A stretch of DNA of 64,000 nucleotides from Molossus alvarezi (taxonomy: Eukaryota; Chordata; Mammalia; Chiroptera; Molossidae). The notes beneath the pieces are model-generated. The model was not told the origin of the DNA. It saw only the letters and a program-made list of their open reading frames with translations, and ran no database searches. The position numbers and the translations under genes are program-made. The stretch is from NCBI GenBank assembly GCA_037176705.1, contig CM073894.1:29967501-30031500 (forward strand), in the 5' to 3' direction. Positions 48,022-59,489 of the stretch are shown here, piece after piece (position 1 is the first letter of the stretch; each line of letters opens with the position of its first letter).

Positions 48022-48413
48022 GTATTAGTGTGCTCAGGCTGCCATAACAATACACCACACACTAAGTGGTTTGAGCTGTAAAAATTTATTTTCTCACAGT
48101 TCGGGAGGCTGGAAGTCCAAGATCAAGGTGCTGGCAAAACTCTGGTGAGGTCTGTCTCTTCCTGGCTCGTAGACAGCACCTTCTCACAGTGTCCTCACAT
48201 AAGTTTGACACTGGGCATGCATGGAGAGAGAGAAATTGCCAGTGTCTCTTTCTCTTCTTATGACACCAGTTCTATCAGATTAGGGCCGAATTCTGATGAC
48301 TTCATGTAAACACAATAATCTCCCTAAAGGCTCTGTACCCAAATAGAGTCACAATGGGAGTTAGGGCTTAAATATATGAATGGGAAGAAGACACAAAATT
48401 CGGTTGATAACAA
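48022..48413 (-). mobile_element. MaLR-type LTR (antisense), copy 1
   Basis: 'gtattagtgtgctcaggctg', 'ccataacaatacaccacaca', 'tttattttctcacagttcgg', 'gaggctggaagtccaagatc', 'ttctcacagtgtcctcacat' and 'gatgacttcatgtaaacaca' follow the reversed MST/MLT-class LTR. Solo LTR, non-coding. Confidence 0.85.
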
Positions 48414-48427
48414 AGAGGAATGCTATA

Positions 48428-48821
48428 TAAGTTTGTTAAGGTTGCCAGAAAAAATACCATTGACTGGGTGCCCTAAACACCAGAAATGAGTTTCTCATAG
48501 TTCTAAAGGCTAAAGTCCAAGATCTGGGTGTCAGCAAGGCTGTTTGCTCCAAGGCCTCTTCTTGGCTTGTAGATGGCTATCTTCCTCTGTTGTCCTCATG
48601 GGCCTCTGTGTTGTTGTCTGTATCCGAATCTCCTGTTCTTACAAGGTCCCCGTCATATTGGACGAGGGCACATTCAAACGAGCCTGTTTTAACTTAAATA
48701 TATCTTTAAAAGTTCTCTTTTTAAATTTTATTTTTATAATATTCATGTTCTGAGGTACGAGGGGCTGCAACTTCAACACATGAATTCTTTTTGGTGGGGT
48801 GAGGGCACAATTCAGCCCACA
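48428..48821 (-). mobile_element. MaLR-type LTR (antisense), copy 2
   Basis: Starting 14 bp after the first copy: 'taagtttgttaaggttgcca', 'atgagtttctcatagttcta', 'aaggctaaagtccaagatct', 'cctctgttgtcctcatgggc' and 'ggcacaattcagcccacaaa'. Same class and orientation, but diverged from copy 1. Confidence 0.82.
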
Positions 48822-48959
48822 AAAAAATGCTATAGAACATCTGTTGAAAGCAGATTTCAAATTGTCTGGCATCTGGGAGGGAAGGTGTTTTGTGCCATCC
48901 CACCATGAAAGCCAGGCAGGGAAAGGAGCTAAGGTATGGGGAAAAAGAACTCTCTTTGT

Positions 48960-49050
48960 GCCCTGGCTGGTTTGGCTCAGCGGTTGGAGCGTCAGCCTGC
49001 AGAACAGAGAGTCCCAGGTTTGCTAGGGGCACGTACAAAAAAAAACAACA
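48960..49050 (+). mobile_element. Head-only VES-related SINE with perfect target duplication
   Basis: GCCCTGGCTGGTTTGGCTCA starts the tRNA-like head. It stops just past the B-box region ('gtttgctaggggcacgtac', where about 10 bases of the B box are missing), then passes straight into an A-rich tail (49035-49050). Identical 12-bp flanks AACTCTCTTTGT (48948-48959 and 49051-49062) show that this short form was itself the inserted unit. Confidence 0.92.
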
Positions 49051-49062
49051 AACTCTCTTTGT

Positions 49063-50959
49063 ACCAACATTTACCCTGAACTGTTGCTCAGAGCTATGTT
49101 TCCTAGTTTGTGAGTGGGTCACTGAGCTGCAGCTGTCCCGCCCACCCATCTCTTTACTCTGCACACTCTAAGTCTTCTAAGTTATCATTTGAATTTTGGT
49201 TAGCTCTTAATAATAAGGCATGGAAAATAGTCACACTGTGTTACCTTCTCCTATCAGGCTATATTCAATCAGACAATCAACTTCAGCTTCAGCAAAATAC
49301 CACCAAATCCTGGCGATCTTAGTGCACTGGGGAAAGTTAACAAAAACCAAACCACTCACTACAAAAAAGACTGGAGTCAATTTGTGCCAGCAAGAAATAT
49401 GATGGCCTTTCAAGAATAGGTTCCCAATAGTGCCATAAAGTGATTACATAGTTAACAGCTTAAGGTCCTGCTTCTGGGGAATGTCAAATGGTATTATACC
49501 TGGCTCAACATGGCTTTTATATTTTGGTATGAGTAGGCACTCATTTGCAGTTTATATTGCAAGTAGGATGCAAATCTTTCTACCAAAATATGTTTCAGGT
49601 GCCACTTTCATCACACTGGTCAGAGAGCAGTGGTTTCCAGGAGAGAACACCGCTACAGTTGGTGTACAGGAAAATGACTAACTGACTTTTAGGGGGGTTG
49701 ACTTTTAGCCTTTGCCAATTTCCATGGTATAAATATTCCTGCTTTCACCAGATTCCATGGTGTAAATATTCCTGCCATGGCCAATTTCAAGCTACCTCCA
49801 TGATGTCCCTGATTTCAGGGCGGGAAAGGATGTACATAATAAATTCAGGCAGGTGGTGCAAACCAGCTCCAGCGTACATGACTGGCAGCAAGTTGAAACT
49901 AAGGGGGAGAACCCTCAGGTCAGAGTGACACCTAATCATTTTAGGTGTAAATACAGACATCAACAATTTACAGAGCATATTCAAGGAAGTTTAGTCCCAT
50001 ATAGAATTTCGCGGATGACTACTCAGAAAATACAATGGATAAAAGCCTTCCTTTGGGCAAATAAATAAACACAGGAGAAGAATCTTCTACCATTAGTGAT
50101 GTGGACCTTAAAGGAGCAAGCTGTGGTGTGAAAACTGAGCATCGCAGTGAAAGGATTTAGACTAATTTGGTAAAAAAATAAATAAATTCTTGAGCACAAA
50201 AGAGTATCTTGCTCCTTTTGGGAGAGCAGGGGGTAGTGTTTTTTGTTGGAATACATTCTCTGTCCTTTAAAGTATGTACATAGTAAACTATATACCTGTT
50301 TCTTCTTAAATGGTAGAACTAATAATTCTCAGCACATTATCCCCCTCCCCCTGAAATAGAATACATCTAGGAATTGTTACATAGGGCTTCCTGGATTGAA
50401 TTGGCCCTGCCTGCCTATTAGACTTGAAATTCCCCAAATATCCCAAAGCCACTCCCCCTTCCCAGCATCCCAACTTGAAAACGTTTTTTTGTGTGTGTCA
50501 GGATGTGTCACGTATTGTATCTGAAAGTGTCACCCTCTGGGCTACTAAGACCCAGAAGGGGGAAGAGACCATTATTTCTCATTTTTCATTTGTGGGACCC
50601 TTCAGAAGCTACTACTAGAAAGGCTCAGACACAAGGGAGACGGTTCTGATCCAAAAGATGGCTGCCTGCTTCTGTAGCTCAGTGGCCCCTGCGAAGACTC
50701 TGCTCCTTGCTCTGCTAGGTGGACTGGGTTCAGTGATGGGCACTGGGATTGGCCTCTGCTTCAATCCCTCATAGAACGGCTGCCACTTATATCCATTGAC
50801 CTCTGGCAGATGACAAGTTGCCATTTGAAACAATGATTTTTCTACTTATTCATTCAGTTTAGAGTTTCAGGGGCAGTAATAAACTTGTTCTGTCCTGTAC
50901 TCTATAAATTCTAAGACTGCTGGGATGCTGTATAGAGTATCTTCATATGCTTGATTAAT
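49063..50959. other. Unassigned sequence (1.9 kb)
   Basis: Non-coding, with a small tandem duplication at 49714-49776. 50420-50830 is complex but unrecognised. Several overlapping stop-free stretches lie on both strands at 48721-49171, 49231-49413 and 49787-50068, and look like chance. Confidence 0.45.
49714..49776. repeat. Imperfect tandem duplication (about 33 bp x 2)
   Basis: Unit 1 has 'ttccatggtataaatattcc' and unit 2 'ttccatggtgtaaatattcc'. The units begin CCAA and CCAG respectively and sit head to tail. Confidence 0.85.
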
Positions 50960-51203
50960 CTGAATTTCTTTTTTTTTTAAATTTTTTTTCTTTATTGATT
51001 TTTAGAGATAGAGGAAGAGAGAGGGAGAGAGAGACAGAAACATTGATGAGAGAGAACATTGATTGGCCACCTCCCGCATGCCCCACACTGGGAATCAGGC
51101 CCACAACCTGGGCATGTGTTCTGATCGGAAATCAAACTGGCAACCTCTTGGTGCATCGGTCGATGCTCAACCACCGAGCGACACCAGCCAGACTGAATTT
51201 CTT
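50960..51203 (-). mobile_element. VES-type SINE (antisense) with 11-bp target duplication
   Basis: Body 50971-51192: 'tttctttattgatttttaga', a GA tract, 'cattgatgagagagaacatt', 'cccacaacctgggcatgtgt' and 'ctcaaccaccgagcgacacc'. Flanks CTGAATTTCTT at 50960-50970 and 51193-51203 are identical. Confidence 0.96.
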
Positions 51204-51485
51204 ATATTAAAGTAGATATACATCTGTTGTGCTTTATACAACATAATAAATAATAATTAACATTTGTATATTTATTATAGATTATGAAGTATTTTCAGAT
51301 TAGTTTATTTGATCGAAACAATAACTTGGTGACTTTGACAGGATTATCCCATTACTCTTTTTTACTTAGAAAATTAAATGTCAAAAAGATTAAACAATTT
51401 TCACAAGGTCACAAGGTTTGTAAGAGAAAGGAAACTTGAACTTTTACTGTCTGACTGTAAATCACTATAATCCATGTTCTTTTTA
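51204..51485. other. Unassigned sequence
   Basis: AT-rich and non-coding; 51330-51430 may be a MIR scrap. Confidence 0.4.
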
Positions 51486-51659
51486 AAATGTACAAGGGTG
51501 GCCCTGGCCAGTTTGGCTGAGTGGTTAAAGCGTTGGCCCGTGATCCAGAGAGACTCCGTTCGGTTTCCACTAAGGGCACATACCTCGGTTGCAGTTTGTC
51601 CCCAGCCCCATTTGGGGTTGTGTGGGAGGCAACCACTCTATGTGCCCCTTTCACGTTGA

Positions 51660-51715
<56 letters not shown>

Positions 51716-51803
51716 CCTCTCCCTCCCTTCTCCTCCCTCCCACTCTATCTGAACAAAAATGGAAAATGTCCCTGGGTGAGGATAAAAAAAAAATGTACAA
51801 GGG
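51486..51803 (+). mobile_element. VES-related SINE, long-tail type, with 13-bp target duplication
   Basis: Body 51499-51790. The head is GGCCAGTTTGGCTGAGTGGT, followed by 'taagggcacatacctcggtt', 'gggaggcaaccactctatgt', a (TC)25 run, then the distinctive tail 'ctatctgaacaaaaatggaa', 'aatgtccctgggtgaggata' and poly-A. Flanks AAATGTACAAGGG are identical at 51486-51498 and 51791-51803. Confidence 0.96.
51664..51713. repeat. (TC)25 microsatellite inside the SINE
   Basis: Fifty uninterrupted bases of TC, grown from the SINE's own CT-rich tract. Confidence 0.98.
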
Positions 51804-52063
51804 CTAAATATACTTAACATGAAAAATCAATAGGAATCATTTTTTATTTCATATTTCAATTAGAGGCTTTAAAAAAAATCCATTCTTTTTCAGTGTTTAT
51901 AGTTGTTTGATATTCTGGTATATATCTTTCTGCTTGAAAGAAAAATGATATTAATTTTTTTTCCAAAAAAATAAAAAAGTTTGCTTAAAGTGTGACACCA
52001 GCTAATATTTTATAATCAAAAAAATTCTTCATAAGGTTTTAGAATTGTACAGATTATTTTTAA

Positions 52064-52621
52064 TTGAAATTATTAGGTGACATAGGTTAATAAAATTATT
52101 TAGGTTTTAGGTATACCACCCTACCTAATGCATCATCTAGATATTGTATTGTGTGTTTACCATTCTAAGTCAAATCTCCTTCCATCACCATTTATCCCCC
52201 CTTTATTTTCCTCTACCTGTCTTGACCCCCCTTCCCTCTGGCAATCACCACACTGTTGTCTGTATAATTTTTTTTTCTTTGCTTAATCCCTTCACCCTTC
52301 TCACCTAGCTCTCCCTTCTGACAGCTGTCAGTCTGGTTTCTGTATCCATCAGTCTGTCTCTACTTTGTTGGTTTATTTTGTTCACTACATTCCACATATA
52401 AGTAAAATTATATGGTATTTGTCTATCTCTGACTGGCTTATTTCACTTAGCATCATACTTTCCAGGTTCATCCATGTTGTTGCAGAAGGTAAGAGTTGCT
52501 TCTTTTTTATAGCTGCATACTATTCCATTGTATAAATGTACCACACCTTTTCTACCAGTCATCAAATGGACATTTGGCTGTTCCAAATCTTGGTTATTGT
52601 AAATAACAGTGCAATGAACAT
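52064..52621 (-). mobile_element. LINE-1 3' end (antisense), 5'-truncated, with target duplication
   Basis: 'gtgacataggttaataaaat', 'ccttccatcaccatttatcc', 'tctgacagctgtcagtctgg', 'gactggcttatttcacttag', 'agctgcatactattccattg' and 'aataacagtgcaatgaacat' give the UTR and ORF2 tail in reverse. AGATTATTTTTAA (52051-52063) and AGATTATTTTTTAA (52622-52635) flank it. Confidence 0.93.
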
Positions 52622-52635
52622 AGATTATTTTTTAA

Positions 52636-53129
52636 AATGCCAAACATACATTTGCTTCATTGTTAGAAGTCTTTCCTTTAACATAATTATAAAAGAACTC
52701 ACCTAATGTATTTTTAGTGCTTTACTCTTCCCTCTCTTCCCTTCTTTCCTCCCTCTCCGTTCCACCTTTCCTTCCCAACTTCCTTTTTTTCTTTTTTTCA
52801 ATTACCTTTTTAGGAATTTTGATGAATTTTGAATGTGCCTGGTACTTGAAGGTACTTGAAGTGTATGAAGTATGGATTCATACTTTATACGCTGTTTCAG
52901 ATGATGATCAAGTTCTCCCAGCAGCGTTTATGGAATAGTTCACCTTTTGAGATGCTATATTTTGAAAATAGTCCACTAATTTGAGATGCTATCTTTGTCA
53001 TCTTAAACTAAAATTCTATATATATTGGATCTATTTCTGGATTTATTATAATATTTTGCTAGTCTGTTAGTATTATGTTATACTTAATATATTTTTAATT
53101 ATTGAGAATTTAGAACATATTATACAGAT
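52636..53129. other. Unassigned AT-rich sequence
   Basis: It has a CT-rich patch (52727-52800) and short local duplications (GGTACTTGAA twice near 52840-52861; TTGAGATGCTAT at 52947-52958 and 52981-52992). No gene. Confidence 0.45.
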
Positions 53130-53473
53130 AATTTACTTTTATTGCTGTTTTATACCAGGGTTTTCTTGGATATTCTTATGTATTTAGTTTTCTATATAGA
53201 TTTTATAATTTTCTTGTCTAGTTCTTAAAACAAAGCAATAAAAAAAACAAAATAAAACAAAACAAACACAAAATAACTGCTGTAATTTTTAGGAGGGTTA
53301 TACATAAAATATATGAGTTCATCTAAGGCAATTAGCATATTTTTGATGGGGAAAGGGGTCTTCCAGTCCAAAAAATATGGTATGTGTATTCATTAGTTCA
53401 AGACGTCTTTTGTGGGTTTTTTTTTTTTTTTTTTGTCATTCAATAGCATTTAAAAAATTTCTTCATGTCTTCC
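53130..53473 (-). mobile_element. Possible LINE-1 ORF2 fragment (antisense)
   Basis: 'tcttggatattcttatgtat' and 'ttttataattttcttgtcta' (53165-53220) resemble reversed ORF2. A T18 run is at 53417-53434. Weak match. Confidence 0.35.
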
Positions 53474-53665
53474 AATTTATTTATTTATCTATTTATTTAT
53501 TTAGAGGGGAAGGGGGGGAGAGAGAGAGACATTAATGTGAGAGAGAAACTTTGATCAGTTGCCTTTCCCAAGTGCCCCAACCAGGTATCAAACCTGCAAC
53601 CTGGGTATGTGCCCTGGCCTTTAGGTGAATGGGACGGTGTACAGGAAGAGCCACAGTGGCCAGGA
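53474..53665 (-). mobile_element. VES-type SINE (antisense), diverged
   Basis: 'atttatttatttagagggga' (tail), 'taatgtgagagagaaacttt', 'caacctgggtatgtgccctg' and 'gccacagtggccagg' (head). More decayed than the other copies, especially in the tRNA-like head. Confidence 0.85.
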
Positions 53666-53689
53666 TGTGCAATTTTTTTTTTTTTTAGT

Positions 53690-53830
53690 TATGCCTATAT
53701 TTAGCCTCCATTTAATTTTTTTTATTTCATTGGTTAGTGCCTTTCATACAATGTTGATCATAGCAGGGATATTGGACATTCTTGTTTTGTTCCTGTATTT
53801 ATTATATTCTAAATAGTATGATGCTAGATT
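53690..53830 (-). mobile_element. Probable LINE-1 ORF2 fragment (antisense)
   Basis: 'gtgcctttcatacaatgttg' and 'attcttgttttgttcctgta' match reversed L1 ORF2, where the family reads 'catccttgtcttgttcc'. Confidence 0.55.
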
Positions 53831-54039
53831 GGGAGAAGAAATAGATATATTTTTATTATGGTGAGATATACATGTATTTTTATTTTATTTTAGAAGTCAA
53901 AATCAGATTAATAAATTTAACACCAAATTTATTTTTTAAATTATGTATGGCCACAATCAACATATGTAAGCCAAAAGATAAACAAAACTCTGGGAATAGA
54001 ACTCAAAACTCGTTGTAGATAAAGGGCTAATGTCATAAA

Positions 54040-54225
54040 TATATTCTAGGTCTTGAAAATTTTCACCACAAGAGAAAAATGTGTTTGTCTATAGTGATGG
54101 ATGTTAACTGTATTTATTATAGTGATCATTTTATAATATATTCAATGAAGTATTATGTTGTGTACCTGAAACTAATATATTGTTATATGTCAATTATATA
54201 TCAATGTAAAAAATGATATTCTAAT
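54040..54225 (+). mobile_element. LINE-1 (L1M class) 3' terminus
   Basis: 'gtgatggatgttaactgtat', 'tatagtgatcattttataat', 'tgttgtgtacctgaaactaa' and 'tgttatatgtcaattatata' are the standard 3' end of this L1 class. Confidence 0.8.
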
Positions 54226-54299
54226 AATCAAGGATGAAAAAATGCCACCATCTTAAGGAAATATGGAAAGGGACGTGGAAAGAAAAGAAACCTTTGGCT

Positions 54300-54990
54300 C
54301 TGTTCAATAACACACACAATAAGAGAAAAATGACAAGGACCCCGTTTTCACTTACAACTGGCAAAAGTCGAGAAGTTTGTGAAAAGCCCTGCTGATGGGC
54401 TGTGGGGAAGTGGGAATTAGGATGACATTGCGGCAGCTCAGTTAGCTGTGTCTATTCGAATTATAAAGGCAAATCTCTCCTAATTTACCAGTTTCACTCT
54501 GGCAGTTCTTCCTACAGATATACTTGCATATAAGCAAAATGATATATAAACAGATTATTCACGGCTGTATTGTAATAGTAAATGTCTGGAAATTAAGGTC
54601 TGTGTTAATTGTCCAGATTAGATAACTGAATAAATAAATTGTTGTACACCTAATGCAACAGCATACGATACAACTCTAAAAATGACTGAGAAATTTCTGC
54701 AGTCACTGATGTGGACAAAGCAAGGGTCAGAGCAATGTGCTGAGCATGCTACATTTTACTCAGAGGGAAGATATAAGAACGCGTTCCTCGTATGTTGCTG
54801 CTATATGTGCATATCAAATCTCTGGATGGATAATTGGAAATGAATGACGTTCACCTTTGTGAGTGGTGGTGTGCAACTAGACAAGGTGAACTGGAAATGA
54901 AAGTCTCACTGTACACTTTCTAAATGTACTTTTATAATTGTGGATCCATGGGAATGCATTACCTATTCAAAATTATGTTTAAAAAGACAA
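54300..54990 (+). mobile_element. LINE-1 (older L1ME-like): ORF2 tail and 3' UTR
   Basis: 'ttcacggctgtattgtaata', 'aatgtctggaaattaaggtc', 'agagcaatgtgctgagcatg', 'tttataattgtggatccatg' and 'gaatgcattacctattcaaa' follow the old L1ME 3' order. Strongly diverged; no product. Confidence 0.72.
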
Positions 54991-56089
54991 ATCTATTTTG
55001 CTACATTTGTTTCTGAGTAAAAGATTAGGTTTCAAACCTGGGTGGATCATAGGGTCTTTTGGCTACACCAACGCTAAAGAAGAGAAAAGAAATGAACGTA
55101 GAGATTAAGACTGAAGTTCCTCAGAAGAAGGTGAATGAGGGAAGACTTATTTTAACATGTCATAAGAAAGTGTTCATAGTGGAATATGAGATTTTCTGTT
55201 TTTAAAATTCTTTGAAAGAAATCCAATTGATTTTGGAATCATGTTCTGTTCTTGTTAATTTTATTTCAATGTCAAATAATGTGTTATCTACATCCGGGGG
55301 TTTTAATACATTTACAAATAATACTCAAAGTTTTTTTTATAAAATAACCACGCTTGTCTTAAAAAATGTGCAAAAAGTAGTCAGGATGCTTTAGGTGGGA
55401 TTCCGGGTGTGCTCTTCAAAGCTAAGTTCTCATAAAGGCAGGCCCCATTCTCACCTCACGATGGCATTCCTCTGAGAGAGCCAGTCCCCGGGGAGAGCAT
55501 GCCTCCAAAGGACACAGGGCCTGAGGGAGGACAATGGGTTCACCAGCAGTGCTGGGCCTTGTTCTGATGTGCTAATTCTGTGACTGCTTCTTGGCTTTGC
55601 CCATGGCTTTGGCTCTGACTCCTGGCTTGGAGCTGGGGCCTTGGCTTGGTTAACTCTGTGACTTCTGGTTCTGAACACTGGCTGTGACCCCAGAATGAAT
55701 ACTTGCAGCAACCTCATTAGAACTCCTGGTCTGTTGTTCTATCTTGGTTTGCTGGCCCTGGGCTGCTTCTCCAATGCCAGCTCACCGACTGGAAACGTTG
55801 TCCAGAGCTGTATGGGAAGGAACTGTAGTAAACTGTGAAGGGCTACACAAATGTAAGACATTAATGAAATTATCTCGATTCAACCTTTTTGACCAAGACA
55901 CTAATAAGAAATACATGTGTGTGATGATAAGCGGAAAATGTCCAAAACCTTTGATGCCACCTATCAAAGACTGGACTAGAGATTCTTTACTTTGGGATTA
56001 ATAGTGGGAAGAAATCAGCTTAATATATGCACAACGTGTACATTCCAATAGAAAAATCACCGTATCTCCAAAGTTTACCTACTGTACTT
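54991..56089. other. Unassigned sequence (1.1 kb)
   Basis: 55440-55790 is GC-richer, with repeated 'tggctttg/ctggcttg' phrases (55586-55650), possibly an old LTR. The stop-free stretch at 55451-55717 (minus) lies in this and is not convincing as a gene. Confidence 0.4.
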
Positions 56090-56900
56090 GCTTCCTCCCC
56101 CATGTCTCAGAACCAGCTGTTCCCTGGGCCCCTCCATGAGGATGTCCCCCAGATAACTCAAATAGAATGTGGTTAAAACTGAACTCATCCTATTTGCTCT
56201 CCAGTTTCTGCCTCTCAAACTTTTGTGCTCATGCTTCTCTCCTACTTGATTCTCTAGTTCAAGAAACTATACCACCATTTACTAATTGACCAAGTCAGAG
56301 ACCTTGCATCCGCCTTAGCTCTCCCACGCGAATCCCCAGCTAACAATAATTACGTTCACCTCTTTCAAATTTCCTCTGTCTCTTTTCAATTGCAAGTCAG
56401 CATCACCTCTTGAAGGGACAAATGCAAGAGTCTTGTGGCTGGTCTCCCTGCTTCCAATCCTACCCCACTGTAGTACTGGGTGGAAAAGAAAGTGATATTT
56501 TTACAATACATATCTGATCACGCCACTGTTTGGATGTTGTTTTTACCACTTGAAATAACCATTCTCCACGACCCAGTAGAGTAATTTCACCCACTTCCCC
56601 ACATATAAGCCTAGACATTAAAACCTCTGGCAATTTTTCCTTTTACTTATTCCTTTTAGGACTAACTTAGCCACCTCCTCTATGTGCTCTTATAGAACTC
56701 CAGTTTCACTGTCAAAGAGTTTATCACACTGTAGTATCATTGCCAAGTACTTGTCTATCTTCTCCAAAGACTACAAGGCACAGTGAGAGTATACAGGCAA
56801 CATATATTTTGTTACTTGTCATATTCATAGTTCCTAACATAAACCACGAATACAATAGGTTTTCAACAATTATATGTTAAATAATTAAGTGAATGAATGC
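56090..56900 (+). mobile_element. LINE L2 (sense), long 3' copy
   Basis: 'actgaactcatcctatttgc', 'ggctggtctccctgcttcca', 'acatatctgatcacgccact', 'actgtcaaagagtttatcac' and the terminal 'gttcctaacataaaccacga' plus 'ggttttcaacaattatatgt' follow L2 over about 800 bp. Confidence 0.75.
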
Positions 56901-57108
56901 ACAAACTTTCAAAATGAAATGTAAAGTAATTCAGTTACCAAAATAAGAAAAATAAGAAAATAAGAACAAAATAAGAAAAACATCTGTTTAGTTCTTAAGA
57001 ATAGTGGAGTCCAAGAGATAAATAGCTAAAGAAAAAAAGACTAAAGGAAAATTTAATAACAGATTAAAAGATACAAAGACATAGAGATTTGCTCATTCTA
57101 TTCTTGGT

Positions 57109-57114
<6 letters not shown>

Positions 57115-57158
<44 letters not shown>
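57115..57158. repeat. (AG)22 microsatellite
   Basis: Twenty-two uninterrupted AG units. Confidence 0.99.
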
Positions 57159-57162
<4 letters not shown>

Positions 57163-58149
57163 ATGTGCCCTGTGTCTATATTCTCTAAGCCATGAGAAAA
57201 AAAAAAAAAAATGAAAGAGACCAAATCACAAAGGTAAGTAGGTTTCCCAGACTTAAAAGCAAAGAAGGTGCGACAGATAGCCATGAAACTTTATTATTTT
57301 AATTTTTAAAGTTCTGATGGGCATAAGGAGTTAACATTGTATTGAAGTTTTACAATAATAGGTATAAATAGGGTACTGCCCTTTGACATTTTTTCCATGG
57401 GTTAGGTATAGTTAGGTTGTGCCCAGGAAGTTCCCAGCTCTAGGCTACTGCTGGAATAGTGGAAATTTTACTGTCAAACAAGTGTGAGTTTGCCTTAAAC
57501 TACTATTTCAGCATTTGAAACTGAACTTTGTAGTACTGAGAAAAAGGTTAGGATGCAAAATTCCAATAGTTATTATAATTCATCTCTATGTAGTTCAAAG
57601 CTTTCTATACATGAGCTGGATATTGTTTATTTATTTGAAATATTATTATTGTATTCTATATTTATTTTATACATAAAATCATTGGACATTATTTTTCTAC
57701 TGAAAACCCTTGAGCAAAAGAATTTGAGTCTTGTCCAACCTTGAATGACTTTCAAGCTGTTGAGTCGTCCTGGTGGTTACTGGAACTTCAGAAACACAAT
57801 TGTAGTATAAATATACCTTTTCTAAACTTAACCTTACCTACTATTATCTTCTTTATTTCTGTTAATGAAGAACATGCTAGTTCTAGTCTAAGGAAATAAT
57901 AGAAACAACTGTTTATAACTCTATCCACAAAAATCTTAATAACAAGTCTTCCCACTAACTCCTTTATATAGTTTTTGTTATGTGTCTACATCTAAAGTTG
58001 TCATTATCAGTGTCACCTTGTTTAATGAAATACAAATATTGATATCATGGCCTTTAAGAACAGTAGAAAAAGAAGACAATGTTACTAGTAAGTAACAAAA
58101 TTGCATCAAAATTGTCTTTGCTCTCTGACTGATCCTCTCCATTGTAGGG
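57159..58149. other. Unassigned sequence
   Basis: AT-rich and non-coding. An A run lies at 57198-57211. No family recognised. Confidence 0.5.
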
Positions 58150-58357
58150 CAGAGTCTCTCAACTTGGGAGATATTAACATTTGCAGCTGGATAATGCTGT
58201 GCCATAAGGCTGTCCTGTGCATTATGTTTAGCAACATTCTCCACCTCTACCCCCTAGATGCCAGCAGCATCCCCACCTCAACTGTGACAACCCAAACTAT
58301 GTCTAGACATGATCAAATGCCCCTAGCAGAGAAAATGACCCTGATGGAGAAGCGCTG
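58150..58357 (-). mobile_element. MER20 hAT element (antisense)
   Basis: 'cagagtctctcaacttggga', 'ggctgtcctgtgcattatgt', 'ttagcaacattctccacctc', 'taccccctagatgccagcag' and 'gatcaaatgcccctagcaga' give a nearly full-length reversed MER20. No convincing 8-bp duplication. Confidence 0.88.
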
Positions 58358-59489
58358 TCCAATGGTTTGGAGTTAGTTTTCTGTTGTTTACCCAAATTGT
58401 ACACAGTCCAGGCTCTGTGGTAGCTGCTCAAAGTTATTATTATTTTTTTAAATGAAGAAATACAAGTTCTCTGTACTCCCTGTGTTTTATATAAGTGTTC
58501 CCAGGGGGAAAAAAGTTTCAGGGGACTTACAATGTGTTCAACACTGTATTAAGTATTGTGGTTGACCCCTAAAAAGTGCAAAGCTTGATTTCTGTGCTAA
58601 AGAAGTTTTTAATCAGGTCTGAGAGAAAAGCTCAATATTGAAAAATATGAGACTAATAGAAGACAGGATTTCTTGGCAATGGACCAAAAGGCAGAGTGGT
58701 TGCATTTCAAAATGTATGGCACAAGCTATGGTGATGTTACTGGACTTTTGATTTGATGTTCCCTTGAAGGTTCTAGGACCTATTTTGACATGTGGGCAGT
58801 GGTTAAATGCTGGTTTATTAACTCAAAGCTCTCTGCTATGATATATAATAACAAAGAGAACAGAAAGAAAATATTCTGTTTAAACAAAACAGATCACTTT
58901 TGCATGTGACAGCCAAGCCAAGCTGGGGAGGAGGTGCTGAGTTTGGTGATGTTAGTAACTGAGTGGTAACTGAAAAAGACAAATCTAACCAGGCATGGCG
59001 AGTCCATGGCTGACATGTGAGTCTGTACATTTAAAATGGAGATCATACCATGTTTTTCCGCTAACTTTAGACCTTAGCTATTTCGTGATTGTAAAACTTT
59101 CCTAACCTTCACAAGTTTCTAGACACATTTATTTTCTTCTATTCCATATAATTCACACAATTCCTACTACCATTGAAAAGACTTAGGTCATATATTTTTG
59201 TGTTATCTAAATAACATTAAAAACAAAAGAAGATTTTTTTTTCACTTTTAACCATTAAAATCCTGGTTGGACAGTTTATATTAACTTTCAATCTCCTGAA
59301 ATTTTTACTGTGATTAATAATGGATTTTTGGAGGATAAGGTATGGTCCATTTCTGTAATATCTATTTCATATGATAAAAACATCCAAAAATTATATGACA
59401 AATTTTAAATAATCTCATACATTAAATGCAAAGTGGCCTCTTGTTATAGCCTTAAAATTTAATAAATTCAAAGGACTTCAGAGAAGAGC
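58358..59489. other. Unassigned sequence
   Basis: AT-rich and non-coding. No family recognised. Confidence 0.5.
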
